Both the position numbers and the translations under genes were made by a program. The notes beneath the pieces are model-generated. The model made no database searches, had not been told where the DNA came from, and saw only the letters and a program-made list of their open reading frames with translations. This document shows positions 1 through 9,362 of a stretch of 64,000 nucleotides of DNA, one piece after another. This stretch comes from Treponema sp. (GTDB lineage Bacteria; Spirochaetota; Spirochaetia; Treponematales; Treponemataceae), in the NCBI GenBank assembly GCA_024693715.1, contig JAILKS010000044.1:1-64000 (forward strand). Direction: 5' to 3'. Within the stretch, counting starts at the first letter, position 1. Each line of letters opens with the position of its first letter.

Positions 1-427
1 CATTAAGAAATTCATTCTCAGCCTCTTCAAGAGAATCTCTAAGATTATCGCCATTCCATCTTCCAACATCAATAGAAGTGTTTGTATTTATATTTTTAAG
101 ATAGTAGCCCTTATACTTACCCTCTATATTTTTTCCAATTATAGCTACGTAGTTTCCTTTCGTAAGAGTTTTAACTATGGCTCCTGAAAAAGCTATACTA
201 CTTAATGATGTATTATATTTAGTAATGGTAATTGTATTAGAAGTGATTACAACAGATTCATTTGAATTGGTACCAGAATAAATCCATGTTCCTTCAACAG
301 AAGCGATATTAAAATTATTTCCTTCTCCACCACCACTACTTCCTGCCTCTTTCGGACATCCTGCCAAACTCAATACAGCTGCCAGAATACCAACCATAAA
401 TAAACCTTTTTTTATATGTTTAATCAT
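1..427 (-). CDS. Lipoprotein, N-terminal part (gene runs off the window's left edge)
   Basis: Reverse strand opens with ATG at 427: MIKHIKKGLFMVGILAAVLSLAGCPKEAGSSGGGEGNNFNIASVEGTWIYSG..., a lipobox (LAGC) followed by an open frame to the edge; GGAGGT RBS at 431-436. Absent from the ORF track because it is truncated. Confidence 0.8.
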   Translation of the reverse strand, partial: MIKHIKKGLFMVGILAAVLSLAGCPKEAGSSGGGEGNNFNIASVEGTWIYSGTNSNESVVITSNTITITKYNTSLSSIAFSGAIVKTLTKGNYVAIIGKNIEGKYKGYYLKNINTNTSIDVGRWNGDNLRDSLEEAENEFLN

Positions 428-516
428 AAAACCTCCAGAGATTACTTTTTTCATCTCTTTTTTTAATAATTTTTCCTTGCATACGCAAAAAAAGAGCAAA
501 AAGCCCTACAAAAAGT

Positions 517-534
517 ATATATATATATATATAT
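517..534. repeat. (TA)9 dinucleotide repeat
   Basis: Uninterrupted TATATATATATATATATA read directly. Confidence 0.9.
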
Positions 535-695
535 GTCAAGAAATATTTTATGGCGGGGGCGTTACGGGGGCCGCTTGATTGAATGTTTGTACGTATAGCA
601 TATAAGTTAGAAATGAAGCTTCATTTGCCCCCGTTAGAAGGGGTAGTGAAAGGCATAAAAATTGGGTTTCGAATAGAAAATGGTTTGATGGCTTT

Positions 696-729
696 CTGGA
701 GTTTGTTGAGCAAACTCCAGGCTTTTTTA
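696..729 (+). terminator. Rho-independent terminator-like hairpin
   Basis: CTGGAGTTTG-TTGAG-CAAACTCCAG perfect 10-bp stem followed by GCTTTTTTA. Confidence 0.6.
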
Positions 730-776
730 TGGCTGGAGCGAGGGATTTTTGAGTTGTTCTATTATCTATCCCTCAT

Positions 777-1018
777 TTATACTTCCTCTAAAATAAAATT
801 CAAAATCAATTTTATCTGGCGCTGGCGTTCGGGGAGGGGGATGTTTTTGGAGGTTTCGAAGGTGAAGGCGTTTTTGCAGCCCTGTTAATAGATGCCGTTG
901 GTCACGGTTTTTTTAGATTTCATGTACCACGAGGCGTAAAATGGAACGTAGAGACGGCCTTTTTCGACGGTGAGGATGTTGTCTTTGTAGCTGTTGTCGA
1001 GTTCGGCTTTGTTTTCTT
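777..1018 (-). pseudogene. C-terminal remnant of an M14/succinylglutamate desuccinylase-like protein
   Basis: Reverse-strand translation KENKAELDNSYKDNILTVEKGRLYVPFYASWYMKSKKTVTNGIY*QGCKNAFTFETSKNIPLPERQRQIKLILNFILEEV* aligns without gaps to the C-terminus of the intact protein at 47765-48580 (FDNEYKDNILKVKDGQLDVPFYASMYMKNKKTVTTAIYFKSCSNSFTFETSKNADFNERKKIITQILNFILNY); internal TAA, no N-terminal part. Confidence 0.85.
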
Positions 1019-1189
1019 TACTATTATTATTCAACTGATGATTGGGTTTATTTAATCTATGCAGGAATTTCTGGAAATGATTATCGTAGTTTTCCAGATG
1101 AATATTATAATGATTATTCTTCTAGAGCTATATATGACATCATGAAAAATTACATTATATATTATTTAATGATTTTCTATCAGGATTAA
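1019..1189 (+). pseudogene. Start-less open fragment, possible C-terminal gene remnant
   Basis: Open frame YYYYSTDDWVYLIYAGISGNDYRSFPDEYYNDYSSRAIYDIMKNYIIYYLMIFYQD* without an upstream start, abutting the pseudogene at 1018. Confidence 0.35.
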
Positions 1190-1285
1190 AATATGGCTCA
1201 GACTGTGCTTGAAAAATAAAATAACTTCTGTCTGAATTGTTTTGTAAGTGTTGACGGTCTGATTTTAATCAGTTAAAATATATAT

Positions 1286-1648
1286 ATGTTTGATGTAAAA
1301 GATTCAGATTTTTTTGATGTTGTTGAAGATTCCTTCGATACAATTATAGAAGATGATATCACTTTTACCGGTGATATAAAGATGAAAAAGCCTTTTATGA
1401 TTCGTGGAAAAATAAAGGGACGTATTGAAGCTGAAAGCGATTTAGTCATTGACTCAGATGCTGTTGTAGAAGCAGATATTCTTGCTTCAAGAGTTTTAAT
1501 TCGTGGTAAAGTGACTGGAAATGTCCGTGGTGATAAACTTGTTTTTGTAACTGCCAGTGGTACTTTAAACGGTGATATAATGTCAGAAAAGGTTGTTCTT
1601 GAGCCGGGGAGTACGTTTACAGGCAAGTGTTCAATGGTAAAAAACTAA
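1286..1648 (+). CDS. Bactofilin family protein
   Basis: Repetitive beta-helix pattern (GDIKMKKPFMIRGKIKGRIEAESDLVIDSDAVVEADILASRVLIRGKVTGNV) typical of bactofilin/DUF583. Confidence 0.85.
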   Translation: MFDVKDSDFFDVVEDSFDTIIEDDITFTGDIKMKKPFMIRGKIKGRIEAESDLVIDSDAVVEADILASRVLIRGKVTGNVRGDKLVFVTASGTLNGDIMSEKVVLEPGSTFTGKCSMVKN

Positions 1649-1661
1649 CAGAAGGTAAAAA

Positions 1662-2282
1662 ATGAAGAAAATTATTTCAGTTGTAACATTGTTGACTTTG
1701 TTGTTTACAGCTCTTGCAGCGCAGACAAAGGATGCTGTAGTTCTTTATCATAATGGAAAATATAAAGAAGCTATTCAGGTTTGTGAGGATGAATTAAAGG
1801 GTAATCCTAATAGAATTGAATCTTATGTAGTAATGTGCTGGGCTTTGGTTGAAAACAAACAGTATGCCGAAGCAGAGCAGCGAGCCGCTCAGGGCTTGAC
1901 TATCAGTCCATATGAACCTCGTCTTATAGAGATTTTCGGTGAAGCAAAATATTATCTTGGTAAAAATGATCAGGCACTTGAAGAATTTCAGAAATACGTT
2001 GCTAACGTAAATGAAAGTGCAGGACGTTTTGGTAAAGCTTATTATTTTATGGGTGAAATATATATCCGTCAGGCAAGATATCAGCATGCAGACATTGCAC
2101 TTTCAAATGCAGTAAAAGCAGAGCCTATGCTTGATAACTGGTGGGTTAGACTTGGATATGCACGTGAGATGGCAGGAAATTATTATGAAGCAATGGCAGC
2201 TTATGATGAAGCCCTTCGTTTAAATTCATCATCGATTGATGCATCTCAAGGTCGTGTCCGCATAAGTGCAAAATTAAATTAA
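1662..2282 (+). CDS. Secreted TPR repeat protein
   Basis: Signal peptide (MKKIISVVTLLTLLFTALAAQT) and repeated TPR motifs. Confidence 0.8.
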   Translation: MKKIISVVTLLTLLFTALAAQTKDAVVLYHNGKYKEAIQVCEDELKGNPNRIESYVVMCWALVENKQYAEAEQRAAQGLTISPYEPRLIEIFGEAKYYLGKNDQALEEFQKYVANVNESAGRFGKAYYFMGEIYIRQARYQHADIALSNAVKAEPMLDNWWVRLGYAREMAGNYYEAMAAYDEALRLNSSSIDASQGRVRISAKLN

Positions 2283-2283
2283 C

Positions 2284-3705
2284 GTGAATACCGTAAGAAT
2301 TGAAACGCTCGGCTGTAAGCTTAATCAGATTGAAAGTGAAAGTGCAGGACGTTATTTTTTAGACTGCGGGTTTGATGTAAAAATCCAGAATATCACTTCA
2401 AAAACACCGGCCGATGATTCAACTGTAATCTGTATTTTAAACACATGTACAGTAACCCAAAAAGCAGAGCAGAAGGCGCGTAGAATAATCCGTCTTTTAT
2501 TAAAAAAATATCAAAATGCAGTCATAATTGTAACCGGATGCTATGCTCAGTTGTCCAAAGATGAAATCCTTGCTATTGATAAAAGGATTTGTGTCGTTGA
2601 AGGACAGATTAAAAGCAGACTTTCGTTAGTTCCACAATTATTGAAAAATAACAGTTCATTTAATCCTGTAGATTTTGCCAAAGAATTAAATCATAAAATT
2701 CATGAGCCCGTTTTACAGCAGCCGGGAATCGCTGAAGATACATTTAAGTTTTCTACTTCTTCCTTTATTGCTCATTCCAGGGCAAGCTTAAAAATCCAGG
2801 ATGGTTGTAATAATAGTTGTTCATTTTGTGCAATTCATTTTGCGCGCGGTAAAAGCGTCTCGCTTGATGTAGATGAAGTTCTAAAAAGAGTCCTGGAAAT
2901 TGAAAAAAATGGAAACGATGAGGTAGTTCTTACAACAATTAATATTGCTCAATATCGTGGAAAGATTATAAATAACGGAAAGGAAGATTATTATAATTTC
3001 AGTGAACTTCTTCTTTATCTTCTTGAAAAAACATCTAAGATTCATTTCAGAATATCAAGCCTTTATCCCGAAATTGTTGATGAGAAATTTTTAGAAGCGA
3101 TTAAAAATGAAAGAGTTTGTCCTCATTTTCATCTTTCGGTGCAAAGTGGAAGCGACAGGATTCTTCTTTTGATGAACAGAAAATATTCTGCAAATGATGT
3201 AATTTCTGCATGTAAAAAAATCAGAACGGTAAGGAATAATTGTTTTTTAGCGTGTGATATTATCACCGGTTTCCCTGGCGAAACAGATGATGATTTTAAT
3301 AAAACTTTAGAGTTATGCACCGAATGTGATTTTAACTGGATTCATGCTTTTCCATTTTCTGAACGAAAGGGTACAAAAGCCTTCGAATTAAAACCAAAGA
3401 TTCCTCAGTCAGTACGTCAGGAGCGTGCGAAAATCCTGACTGATTTTGCCATAAAAAATAAGATAAAATATATCAATGGATTTAAAAATCAGATTATGAA
3501 TGCTGTTCTTGAAACTGTAAAACCTTCCTTGATTCATAATGGCTTCATAAAATATCATGCAGTTACAGAAAACTTTATTCATTGTGAAATTGTTTCTGAT
3601 AAAAATTATCCTGCCTGTAAAACTGTAAAAATTAAAATAAAATGTGCGCTTGAACAAACGATAAAGAAGGGCGGTGATATGGAAGCACTTGCAGAATTTT
3701 GTTAA
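2284..3705 (+). CDS. mtaB: tRNA (N6-threonylcarbamoyladenosine(37)-C2)-methylthiotransferase, MtaB-type MiaB family
   Basis: GCKLNQIES N-terminal motif and radical SAM CNNSCSFCAI; GTG start directly after the TPR gene. Confidence 0.85.
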   Translation: MNTVRIETLGCKLNQIESESAGRYFLDCGFDVKIQNITSKTPADDSTVICILNTCTVTQKAEQKARRIIRLLLKKYQNAVIIVTGCYAQLSKDEILAIDKRICVVEGQIKSRLSLVPQLLKNNSSFNPVDFAKELNHKIHEPVLQQPGIAEDTFKFSTSSFIAHSRASLKIQDGCNNSCSFCAIHFARGKSVSLDVDEVLKRVLEIEKNGNDEVVLTTINIAQYRGKIINNGKEDYYNFSELLLYLLEKTSKIHFRISSLYPEIVDEKFLEAIKNERVCPHFHLSVQSGSDRILLLMNRKYSANDVISACKKIRTVRNNCFLACDIITGFPGETDDDFNKTLELCTECDFNWIHAFPFSERKGTKAFELKPKIPQSVRQERAKILTDFAIKNKIKYINGFKNQIMNAVLETVKPSLIHNGFIKYHAVTENFIHCEIVSDKNYPACKTVKIKIKCALEQTIKKGGDMEALAEFC

Positions 3706-3774
3706 AAATCTTTCATTTTTAGACGTTCACCACTTGAATAAAGTTCATAAAAGTTATAATATAATAAAACGTAA

Positions 3775-3847
3775 CGGGCAATAGCGCAGCTGGTAGCGCG
3801 TCTGGTTTGGGACCAGGATGTCGGGGGTTCAAATCCCTCTTGCCCGA
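3775..3847 (+). tRNA. tRNA-Pro (anticodon TGG)
   Basis: Acceptor CGGGCAA/TTGCCCG, D-arm AGCGCAGCTGGTAGCGC, anticodon loop TTTGGGA, T-loop GTTCAAATC. Confidence 0.95.
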
Positions 3848-3885
3848 TAAAGCTCTCCTCAGTAGGAGAGTTTTTTTATTTAACA
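3837..3885 (+). repeat. 49-bp direct repeat, copy A (tRNA-Pro 3' end plus terminator)
   Basis: CTCTTGCCCGATAAAGCTCTCCTCAGTAGGAGAGTTTTTTTATTTAACA, identical to 4277-4325. Confidence 0.95.
3853..3877 (+). terminator. Rho-independent terminator of tRNA-Pro
   Basis: CTCTCCT-CAGT-AGGAGAG + T7. Confidence 0.9.
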
Positions 3886-4028
3886 AAAGATTCCTTACCC
3901 CCGACATCCTACGGATGTCGAACCTCGCTCGCAATTCTCGCTCGTAGCAGTTATAAGGTGAATCCTAAAAAATTGCACTGAGGTACAATTTTTTTTAACG
4001 GATTTCCTATAAGAGGGTATTTAAATTA

Positions 4029-4278
4029 CTCTTAACTAATAAAACTTTCGTAAATAATTATTTTTATAATGGGGGCTAATCGCCGCCCCCATTGCCCCCT
4101 GCTAAAAGGTTGAAGCTGCTTTTACAGCTTCGGATTAGAGCAGGTTCAAATCTCTCTTAACTAATAAAACTTTCGTAAAAAATTATTTTTATAATGGGGG
4201 CTAATCGCCGCCCCCATTGCCCCCTGCTAAGAGGTTGAAGCTGCTTTTGCAGCTTCGGATTAGAGCAGGTTCAAATCT
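4029..4278 (+). repeat. Two tandem 125-bp repeats, each with two internal hairpins
   Basis: Units 4029-4153 and 4154-4278 differ at about 3 positions; each contains ATGGGGGC-TAATCGCC-GCCCCCAT and GAAGCTG...CAGCTTC and ends in GGTTCAAATCT. Confidence 0.95.
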
Positions 4279-4325
4279 CTTGCCCGATAAAGCTCTCCTC
4301 AGTAGGAGAGTTTTTTTATTTAACA
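4277..4325 (+). repeat. 49-bp direct repeat, copy B (duplicate tRNA-Pro 3' end plus terminator)
   Basis: Identical to 3837-3885, offset 440 bp, no complete tRNA attached. Confidence 0.95.
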
Positions 4326-4338
4326 TATAAATCGATTT

Positions 4339-6276
4339 TTAATCGTGAAAGAAAAATTTGCTTTTTAATTTATTAAGGGTTTCTTCATCAAGAGAAGGGC
4401 ATTCCATAAATGCATTTTCAGAAATAGAAACACTTTCGTTCAACACAATTTTATTTAAACTTATACAATTGTTAAACGCGAGGGTTTCTATGATAAGTTG
4501 AGTTTTTGGATTAACTTTTTCAAGATTAATTTCTTTTAAGCTCGTACAATTTAAGAAACATTCAGGTCCTATCATTTCAAGCTTAGAAGAGAAAGTAACT
4601 GATTCAAGGGCAGTACATTCTGAGAATGCTTTATTTCCAAGTTTTATTACGGATGACCCAAGTTTCACAGTTTTAAGCTTTTTACAGTTATAGAATGCCA
4701 TCGAAGGAATATCTTTTATTGTCGCAGGAATTGTTATAGATTCAATTTCACTGTTCATAAAGCATTTGTCCATAATTGCTGCAACTTTTTTTCCGTCGAT
4801 TTCAGATGGGATTATCACTTCTTTTGGAATATTACTGCTTACTTTTGTGATGATTACGCATCCTTTCTGATCTTCAATATCATTGCATGTAAAATATTTA
4901 GCGTCTGTTGCGTTTTCTGACAAAATGTAATTCCATTCAGATTTATTTGGCCATGGAAGTGGTGTTAAAGGTCCTTCGTATAAGTCCCTTATTTCTTCTG
5001 AATCAAAATATCCTGTTGTACCGTCAAGAAGTCGGACTTTCACAAAAAGCTTATCGAAAGTTTCTTCATAACCAAGAATTGCAAAACCAGTATTTTTATT
5101 ACAGCTTTTTACAACTTTTGATGCTACATCTGCCTTTGAATAAAGAATTGAATTATTTATCAGTGTAAGTCCAAAATATTTCAGATGATTTCTGATTACA
5201 GTCAGTTCAGATGTAAGGTTTTCATTGTAATCAGGCGATTTTGTTGTATTCTGTTCCGGTCCTATAAGACAATAAATTTCACCCCAGGAACCTAGACTCC
5301 ATGTATCAAAACAATAGGCTGAATTGATATTTTCATCTTCTTTTTCCCAGTTGAACACAAGTGTTTTTTCAAGCTGATTAAGTGAATTTACAAAATATAG
5401 TTTGTTGTTTTCACTGTATATATTGTGACCGCTTTTTAGTTTACCTATAAGCTGACCTTTATAATCAGATGACCATGCAGTTTCACCTTTATTTAATCTG
5501 TTGTTTTTGAAGGAAAAATCATCATCCTGAGTTTTAAGCCACTCATTAAGATTATCCTGTTCAATCAATTGAACATTCTGAATGTCCGTGAAGTCATATC
5601 CAAATGCTTTTTTGAATACATTGTTTTCATATCTTTCGACATAAATACCATATGGAACATCGTATACATGATCTGATTTTTCAACTGTTTGTCCGAGTGC
5701 TTCAAAATCAATTTTCATCAGATTAAAATAATGTCTGTCTGCTGAATTTTTAAATCCATTTTGATTTGAAACTATGTAATATTTTTCCTTTGTGTACAGA
5801 TATTCATTTTTAATTTTTTCAACTGTCCATTTATTGTTTTCAAAATTATAAATGTACGGTGAATGAAGGGAATAGTAAAAAACAAGTTTTCCTGTTTTTG
5901 TAACAGCGGGACCCTTTGGAATATTAGGACCTTCGTTTTTATAATCGCCGTAGCTTAATTCTTTGTCACCAGGACCGCATGGAACTGTTGTTAAAATTTC
6001 AGGCTTTGCATAAAGAGAATCATAACCTGCATCAAAAGGGAAATTATCCGGAATGGAAGAATAAACAATTCCATCAGAAATTTCATCTCTGTAATTTCCG
6101 ATGGAATATGTTTTTTTTATTTCTACTTCAGTTTCTTCTTCAGGCTCCTGTTCAACTGCTGTTGTTTCGGTTTTCTTTCCGAAAAGCTTTTTGAAACTGA
6201 ATTTATCCTCATCATCACATGATAAAAGAATAAAAGCCGACAAAGAAACTAAAAGTAAAAATATTGTTTTTTTCAT
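4339..6276 (-). CDS. Lipoprotein with BspA-type leucine-rich repeats
   Basis: Lipobox (LLSCDD); C-terminal LRR_5-like repeats (CFMNSEIESITIPATIKDIPSMAFYNCKKLKTVKLGSSVIKLGNKAFSECTALESVTF). Confidence 0.8.
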   Translation of the reverse strand: MKKTIFLLLVSLSAFILLSCDDEDKFSFKKLFGKKTETTAVEQEPEEETEVEIKKTYSIGNYRDEISDGIVYSSIPDNFPFDAGYDSLYAKPEILTTVPCGPGDKELSYGDYKNEGPNIPKGPAVTKTGKLVFYYSLHSPYIYNFENNKWTVEKIKNEYLYTKEKYYIVSNQNGFKNSADRHYFNLMKIDFEALGQTVEKSDHVYDVPYGIYVERYENNVFKKAFGYDFTDIQNVQLIEQDNLNEWLKTQDDDFSFKNNRLNKGETAWSSDYKGQLIGKLKSGHNIYSENNKLYFVNSLNQLEKTLVFNWEKEDENINSAYCFDTWSLGSWGEIYCLIGPEQNTTKSPDYNENLTSELTVIRNHLKYFGLTLINNSILYSKADVASKVVKSCNKNTGFAILGYEETFDKLFVKVRLLDGTTGYFDSEEIRDLYEGPLTPLPWPNKSEWNYILSENATDAKYFTCNDIEDQKGCVIITKVSSNIPKEVIIPSEIDGKKVAAIMDKCFMNSEIESITIPATIKDIPSMAFYNCKKLKTVKLGSSVIKLGNKAFSECTALESVTFSSKLEMIGPECFLNCTSLKEINLEKVNPKTQLIIETLAFNNCISLNKIVLNESVSISENAFMECPSLDEETLNKLKSKFFFHD

Positions 6277-6279
6277 ATT

Positions 6280-8031
6280 TTAAATACCTATAAAATGTGT
6301 CTGGACTTTATCCTGAACATATTTTATAAAATCATCAATTTTTAATGTTTCCTGAGGTTTCTGACTTGAGAAACGATATCGGACACAAACCGTATTGTCT
6401 GCCTTTTCCTTTTCTCCTACGACAAGAATGTAAGGTGTTCTGTGTTCCATTGAAATCTGCTTGATTTTAGATTTCATATTATCATCACTCAGATATGCAT
6501 TAGATCTGATGTCTGCGGCAAGAAGCTTATCGTTTATTTCTTTTGCATAATCATCAAAATCATTGCTTACCGGAACAACGGCAACCTGTTCAAAGGCGAG
6601 CCAGGTAGGGAAGGCACCTGCAAAGTTTTCAATAAGGATTCCAAGGAAACGTTCAAAGCTTCCTAAAATCGCTCTATGAAGCATTACAGGATGATGCTTC
6701 TGATTATCAGCACCGATGTAAGTTGCATCAAGACGTTCAGCACTTGGAAGCTGATAGTCTACCTGAATAGTACCGCACTGCCATTCACGACCGATACAGT
6801 CATAAAGTTTAAATTCAAGCTTAGGACCATAGAAAGCACCTTCACCAGGCTGAATCTCGTATGTAAGCCCTGCTGCTGTACATGCATCTGCAAGTGCTTT
6901 TTCTGCGCGTTCCCAGGTTGCAAGATCTCCAACATGGTCTTCCGGCATTGTAGAAAATTTTACAACAAGCTCATCAAAACCAAAATCATGATAAACATTC
7001 TTTAAAAGCTTACAGAACTTTGCAACCTCTGGTCCAATCTGTTCTTCGGTACAAAGAATATGAGCATCGTCCTGAACAAAACCACGTACTCTCATTACAC
7101 CATGAAGTGTACCGCTTGGTTCGTTTCGGACATCGTGACCGAATTCAGCAAGACGGAGAGGTAAATCTTTGTATGACCGCTGACGGCTTTTGAAAATCTC
7201 CAGGGCTCCAGGACAGTTCATCGGTTTTATAGCGAACATGCGTTTTTCACTTTCCGTAATAAACATATTCTGCTGATAATGTCCCCAGTGTCCTGAACGT
7301 TCCCACAAGGTTCTCGGCATGATTGCAGGAGTATTTACTTCCTGATAACCGTCACGTTTTATCATTTTTCGAAGATAATCAAGCATTACTGTATAAATTG
7401 TCCATCCGTTCGGATGCCAGAAAATCTGTCCAGGATCTTCAGAATCAAGATGGAATAAATCCATTTCCTGACCAAGCTTACGGTGATCACGCTTTTCTGC
7501 TTCTTCCATCATTTTGATGTAGTCTTTAAGCTCATTCGGTTTTTCAAAACAGACTGCATAAATTCTTGTAAGCATAGTACGCTTTGAATCACCGCGCCAG
7601 TAAGCGCCTGCTACCTTTTCAAGCTTGAATGACTGCGCATTGATTTCCTTTGTATTTGCAACGTGTGGTCCACGGCACAAATCCATAAAGCCGTCCTGCT
7701 CGTAAGTTGTAATTACTGCATCTGCAGGCAGGTCGTTTATAAGCTCAACCTTATATGGTTCATCTGCAAAAAGCTTGAGTGCTTCGTCTTTAGAAACTTC
7801 TTTACGTACAAAGTCATGATTTCCGGCAAGGATTTTTCTCATCTCTTTTTCAACTGCAGGGAAATCGGTTTCGGTAAATTTAGTGTCGGTTGTAAATTCA
7901 AAATCATAATAGAACCCGTTGTCTATTGCAGGACCAATAGCAATTTTTGTTCCCGGATAAAGATTTTTGATTGCTTCTGCCATTACATGTGCACAAGAAT
8001 GTCTGATAATCTGTAATTTTTCGTCAGCCAT
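6280..8031 (-). CDS. thrS: Threonyl-tRNA synthetase lacking the N-terminal TGS domain
   Basis: [49 protein letters not shown] and [19 protein letters not shown] motifs; AGGAG RBS supports ATG at 8031 rather than the track start 8058. Confidence 0.95.
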   Translation of the reverse strand: MADEKLQIIRHSCAHVMAEAIKNLYPGTKIAIGPAIDNGFYYDFEFTTDTKFTETDFPAVEKEMRKILAGNHDFVRKEVSKDEALKLFADEPYKVELINDLPADAVITTYEQDGFMDLCRGPHVANTKEINAQSFKLEKVAGAYWRGDSKRTMLTRIYAVCFEKPNELKDYIKMMEEAEKRDHRKLGQEMDLFHLDSEDPGQIFWHPNGWTIYTVMLDYLRKMIKRDGYQEVNTPAIMPRTLWERSGHWGHYQQNMFITESEKRMFAIKPMNCPGALEIFKSRQRSYKDLPLRLAEFGHDVRNEPSGTLHGVMRVRGFVQDDAHILCTEEQIGPEVAKFCKLLKNVYHDFGFDELVVKFSTMPEDHVGDLATWERAEKALADACTAAGLTYEIQPGEGAFYGPKLEFKLYDCIGREWQCGTIQVDYQLPSAERLDATYIGADNQKHHPVMLHRAILGSFERFLGILIENFAGAFPTWLAFEQVAVVPVSNDFDDYAKEINDKLLAADIRSNAYLSDDNMKSKIKQISMEHRTPYILVVGEKEKADNTVCVRYRFSSQKPQETLKIDDFIKYVQDKVQTHFIGI

Positions 8032-8178
8032 AATAATCTCCTTTTGATTTGTTGACACTAAATTTTTATAAACACCATGTGTTTAATTCTGATTATTATA
8101 ATGAATTTTTAACATTAAGTGAATAGCACAATTTTTTAAAAAATGATAAAATAAATTATATTTTTTATGGAGTTCTGT

Positions 8179-9351
8179 ATGGCAAATGAAAATAAACGAA
8201 CAGTTAATCTTAATATTATTTCAATTATAGTTACAATCGGTTTGTTTCTGTGGTTTACCTTCCGGGCAGGCTTAATCGGAACATTTCACTGGCATCGTGA
8301 TATTTTTACTTATTATCTTATTCTTCTTGTAACCGCTTTTTTACCGCTCATTTTCGGATTAATTTTTTTATTCAAAAGAAATAAAATCACCAGGATTCTT
8401 GTTAAAGTATTTTCTATCTTTTCAATTTCACTCTGGATTATTGTCTATCTAGGACTTACTGTTCTTGGTGCAATTCCTGCTAATACAAAGGATATCCCTC
8501 TTTTAACTCAGAAAGATGTATTGCCTTTGAGTCACGAAAAGGAAAATCCTTCATTGATTGCACATTATGCTTTTGCTTCAGATCCTCACTGGGGAAGTTC
8601 AAATGCAGATGCGCAGGCAAGAATTAATATTATGAATCAGATTGAAAAAAATGATTACGATGCTTTTTTCTGTCTTGGTGATATTTCCGAAGTTGGAATG
8701 ATTCCATCTTTTTATAAAGAAGCTGTAAATGATATTTCTTCCTGCATTAAAACAACTCCAACAATGATTTTACCTGGTAATCATGATGGAATCGTAAACG
8801 GAATGCCTGCTTTCAAAAAGACGTTCATGAAAAAGGGCGATAAAATGTATTACCGGATGGACAATGGTCCTGTTCATGTTATTGTTCTTTATATGCTTTG
8901 GGATGATGCAGAATTTTCTAAAAGACAGGAAAAATGGCTTGTAAAGCAACTTGAAGAAATCCCTGAAAAAGATACTGTCATCGTTTTATCTCATTGTTAT
9001 GTGCTCAGTTCCGGATATTGGGATGAAGCGGCAAAAAAGAATTGGGGTGATATTCCAAGCGTCGTAAAACGTCTTACACCGATTTTTGAAAAATATCATG
9101 TTGATTTGCATTTGAGTGGTCACGATCACTTTTTTGAAGATCTTGAAAAGGATGATGTTGATTATTTTGTTTTAGGTGCTATGGGCGGTAAGCTTGATAA
9201 AGATTTTGTTTATAATTCACCATATTCAAAATGGCTTAATAATACAGATTTTGGTTATGTTGATTTAAAAATCTATGAACGTAAAATAATTCTTACTGTT
9301 TATACACAGTATGGAGACGCAATTTATTCAAAAGAAATTGAAACAAGATAA
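8179..9351 (+). CDS. Membrane-anchored metallophosphoesterase
   Basis: N-terminal TM segments; SDPHWG, LGDISE, LPGNHDG, LSGHDH calcineurin-like motifs. Confidence 0.85.
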   Translation: MANENKRTVNLNIISIIVTIGLFLWFTFRAGLIGTFHWHRDIFTYYLILLVTAFLPLIFGLIFLFKRNKITRILVKVFSIFSISLWIIVYLGLTVLGAIPANTKDIPLLTQKDVLPLSHEKENPSLIAHYAFASDPHWGSSNADAQARINIMNQIEKNDYDAFFCLGDISEVGMIPSFYKEAVNDISSCIKTTPTMILPGNHDGIVNGMPAFKKTFMKKGDKMYYRMDNGPVHVIVLYMLWDDAEFSKRQEKWLVKQLEEIPEKDTVIVLSHCYVLSSGYWDEAAKKNWGDIPSVVKRLTPIFEKYHVDLHLSGHDHFFEDLEKDDVDYFVLGAMGGKLDKDFVYNSPYSKWLNNTDFGYVDLKIYERKIILTVYTQYGDAIYSKEIETR

Positions 9352-9362
9352 CCGGAGATAAA

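Noticed and set aside
583-888. 101-aa + strand ORF
   Set aside because: Runs through a terminator-like hairpin and antisense to the M14-like pseudogene; no recognisable protein pattern.
1273-1626. 117-aa reverse ORF
   Set aside because: Antisense of the bactofilin gene, which has the convincing family pattern.
3719-3934. 71-aa reverse ORF over tRNA-Pro
   Set aside because: Typical spurious translation antisense to a tRNA (GKRDLNPRHPGPKPDALP).
4029-4278. Integron attC array
   Set aside because: The units have stem-loops, but I could not find the RYYYAAC...GTTRRRY core sites and no integron integrase is present in the window.
4029-4278. CRISPR array
   Set aside because: Only two adjacent near-identical 125-bp units without spacers, and no cas genes.
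6280-8031. Missing TGS domain of ThrRS as a truncation
   Set aside because: The start has a good RBS, and short ThrRS forms without TGS are, to my knowledge, normal in spirochaetes.
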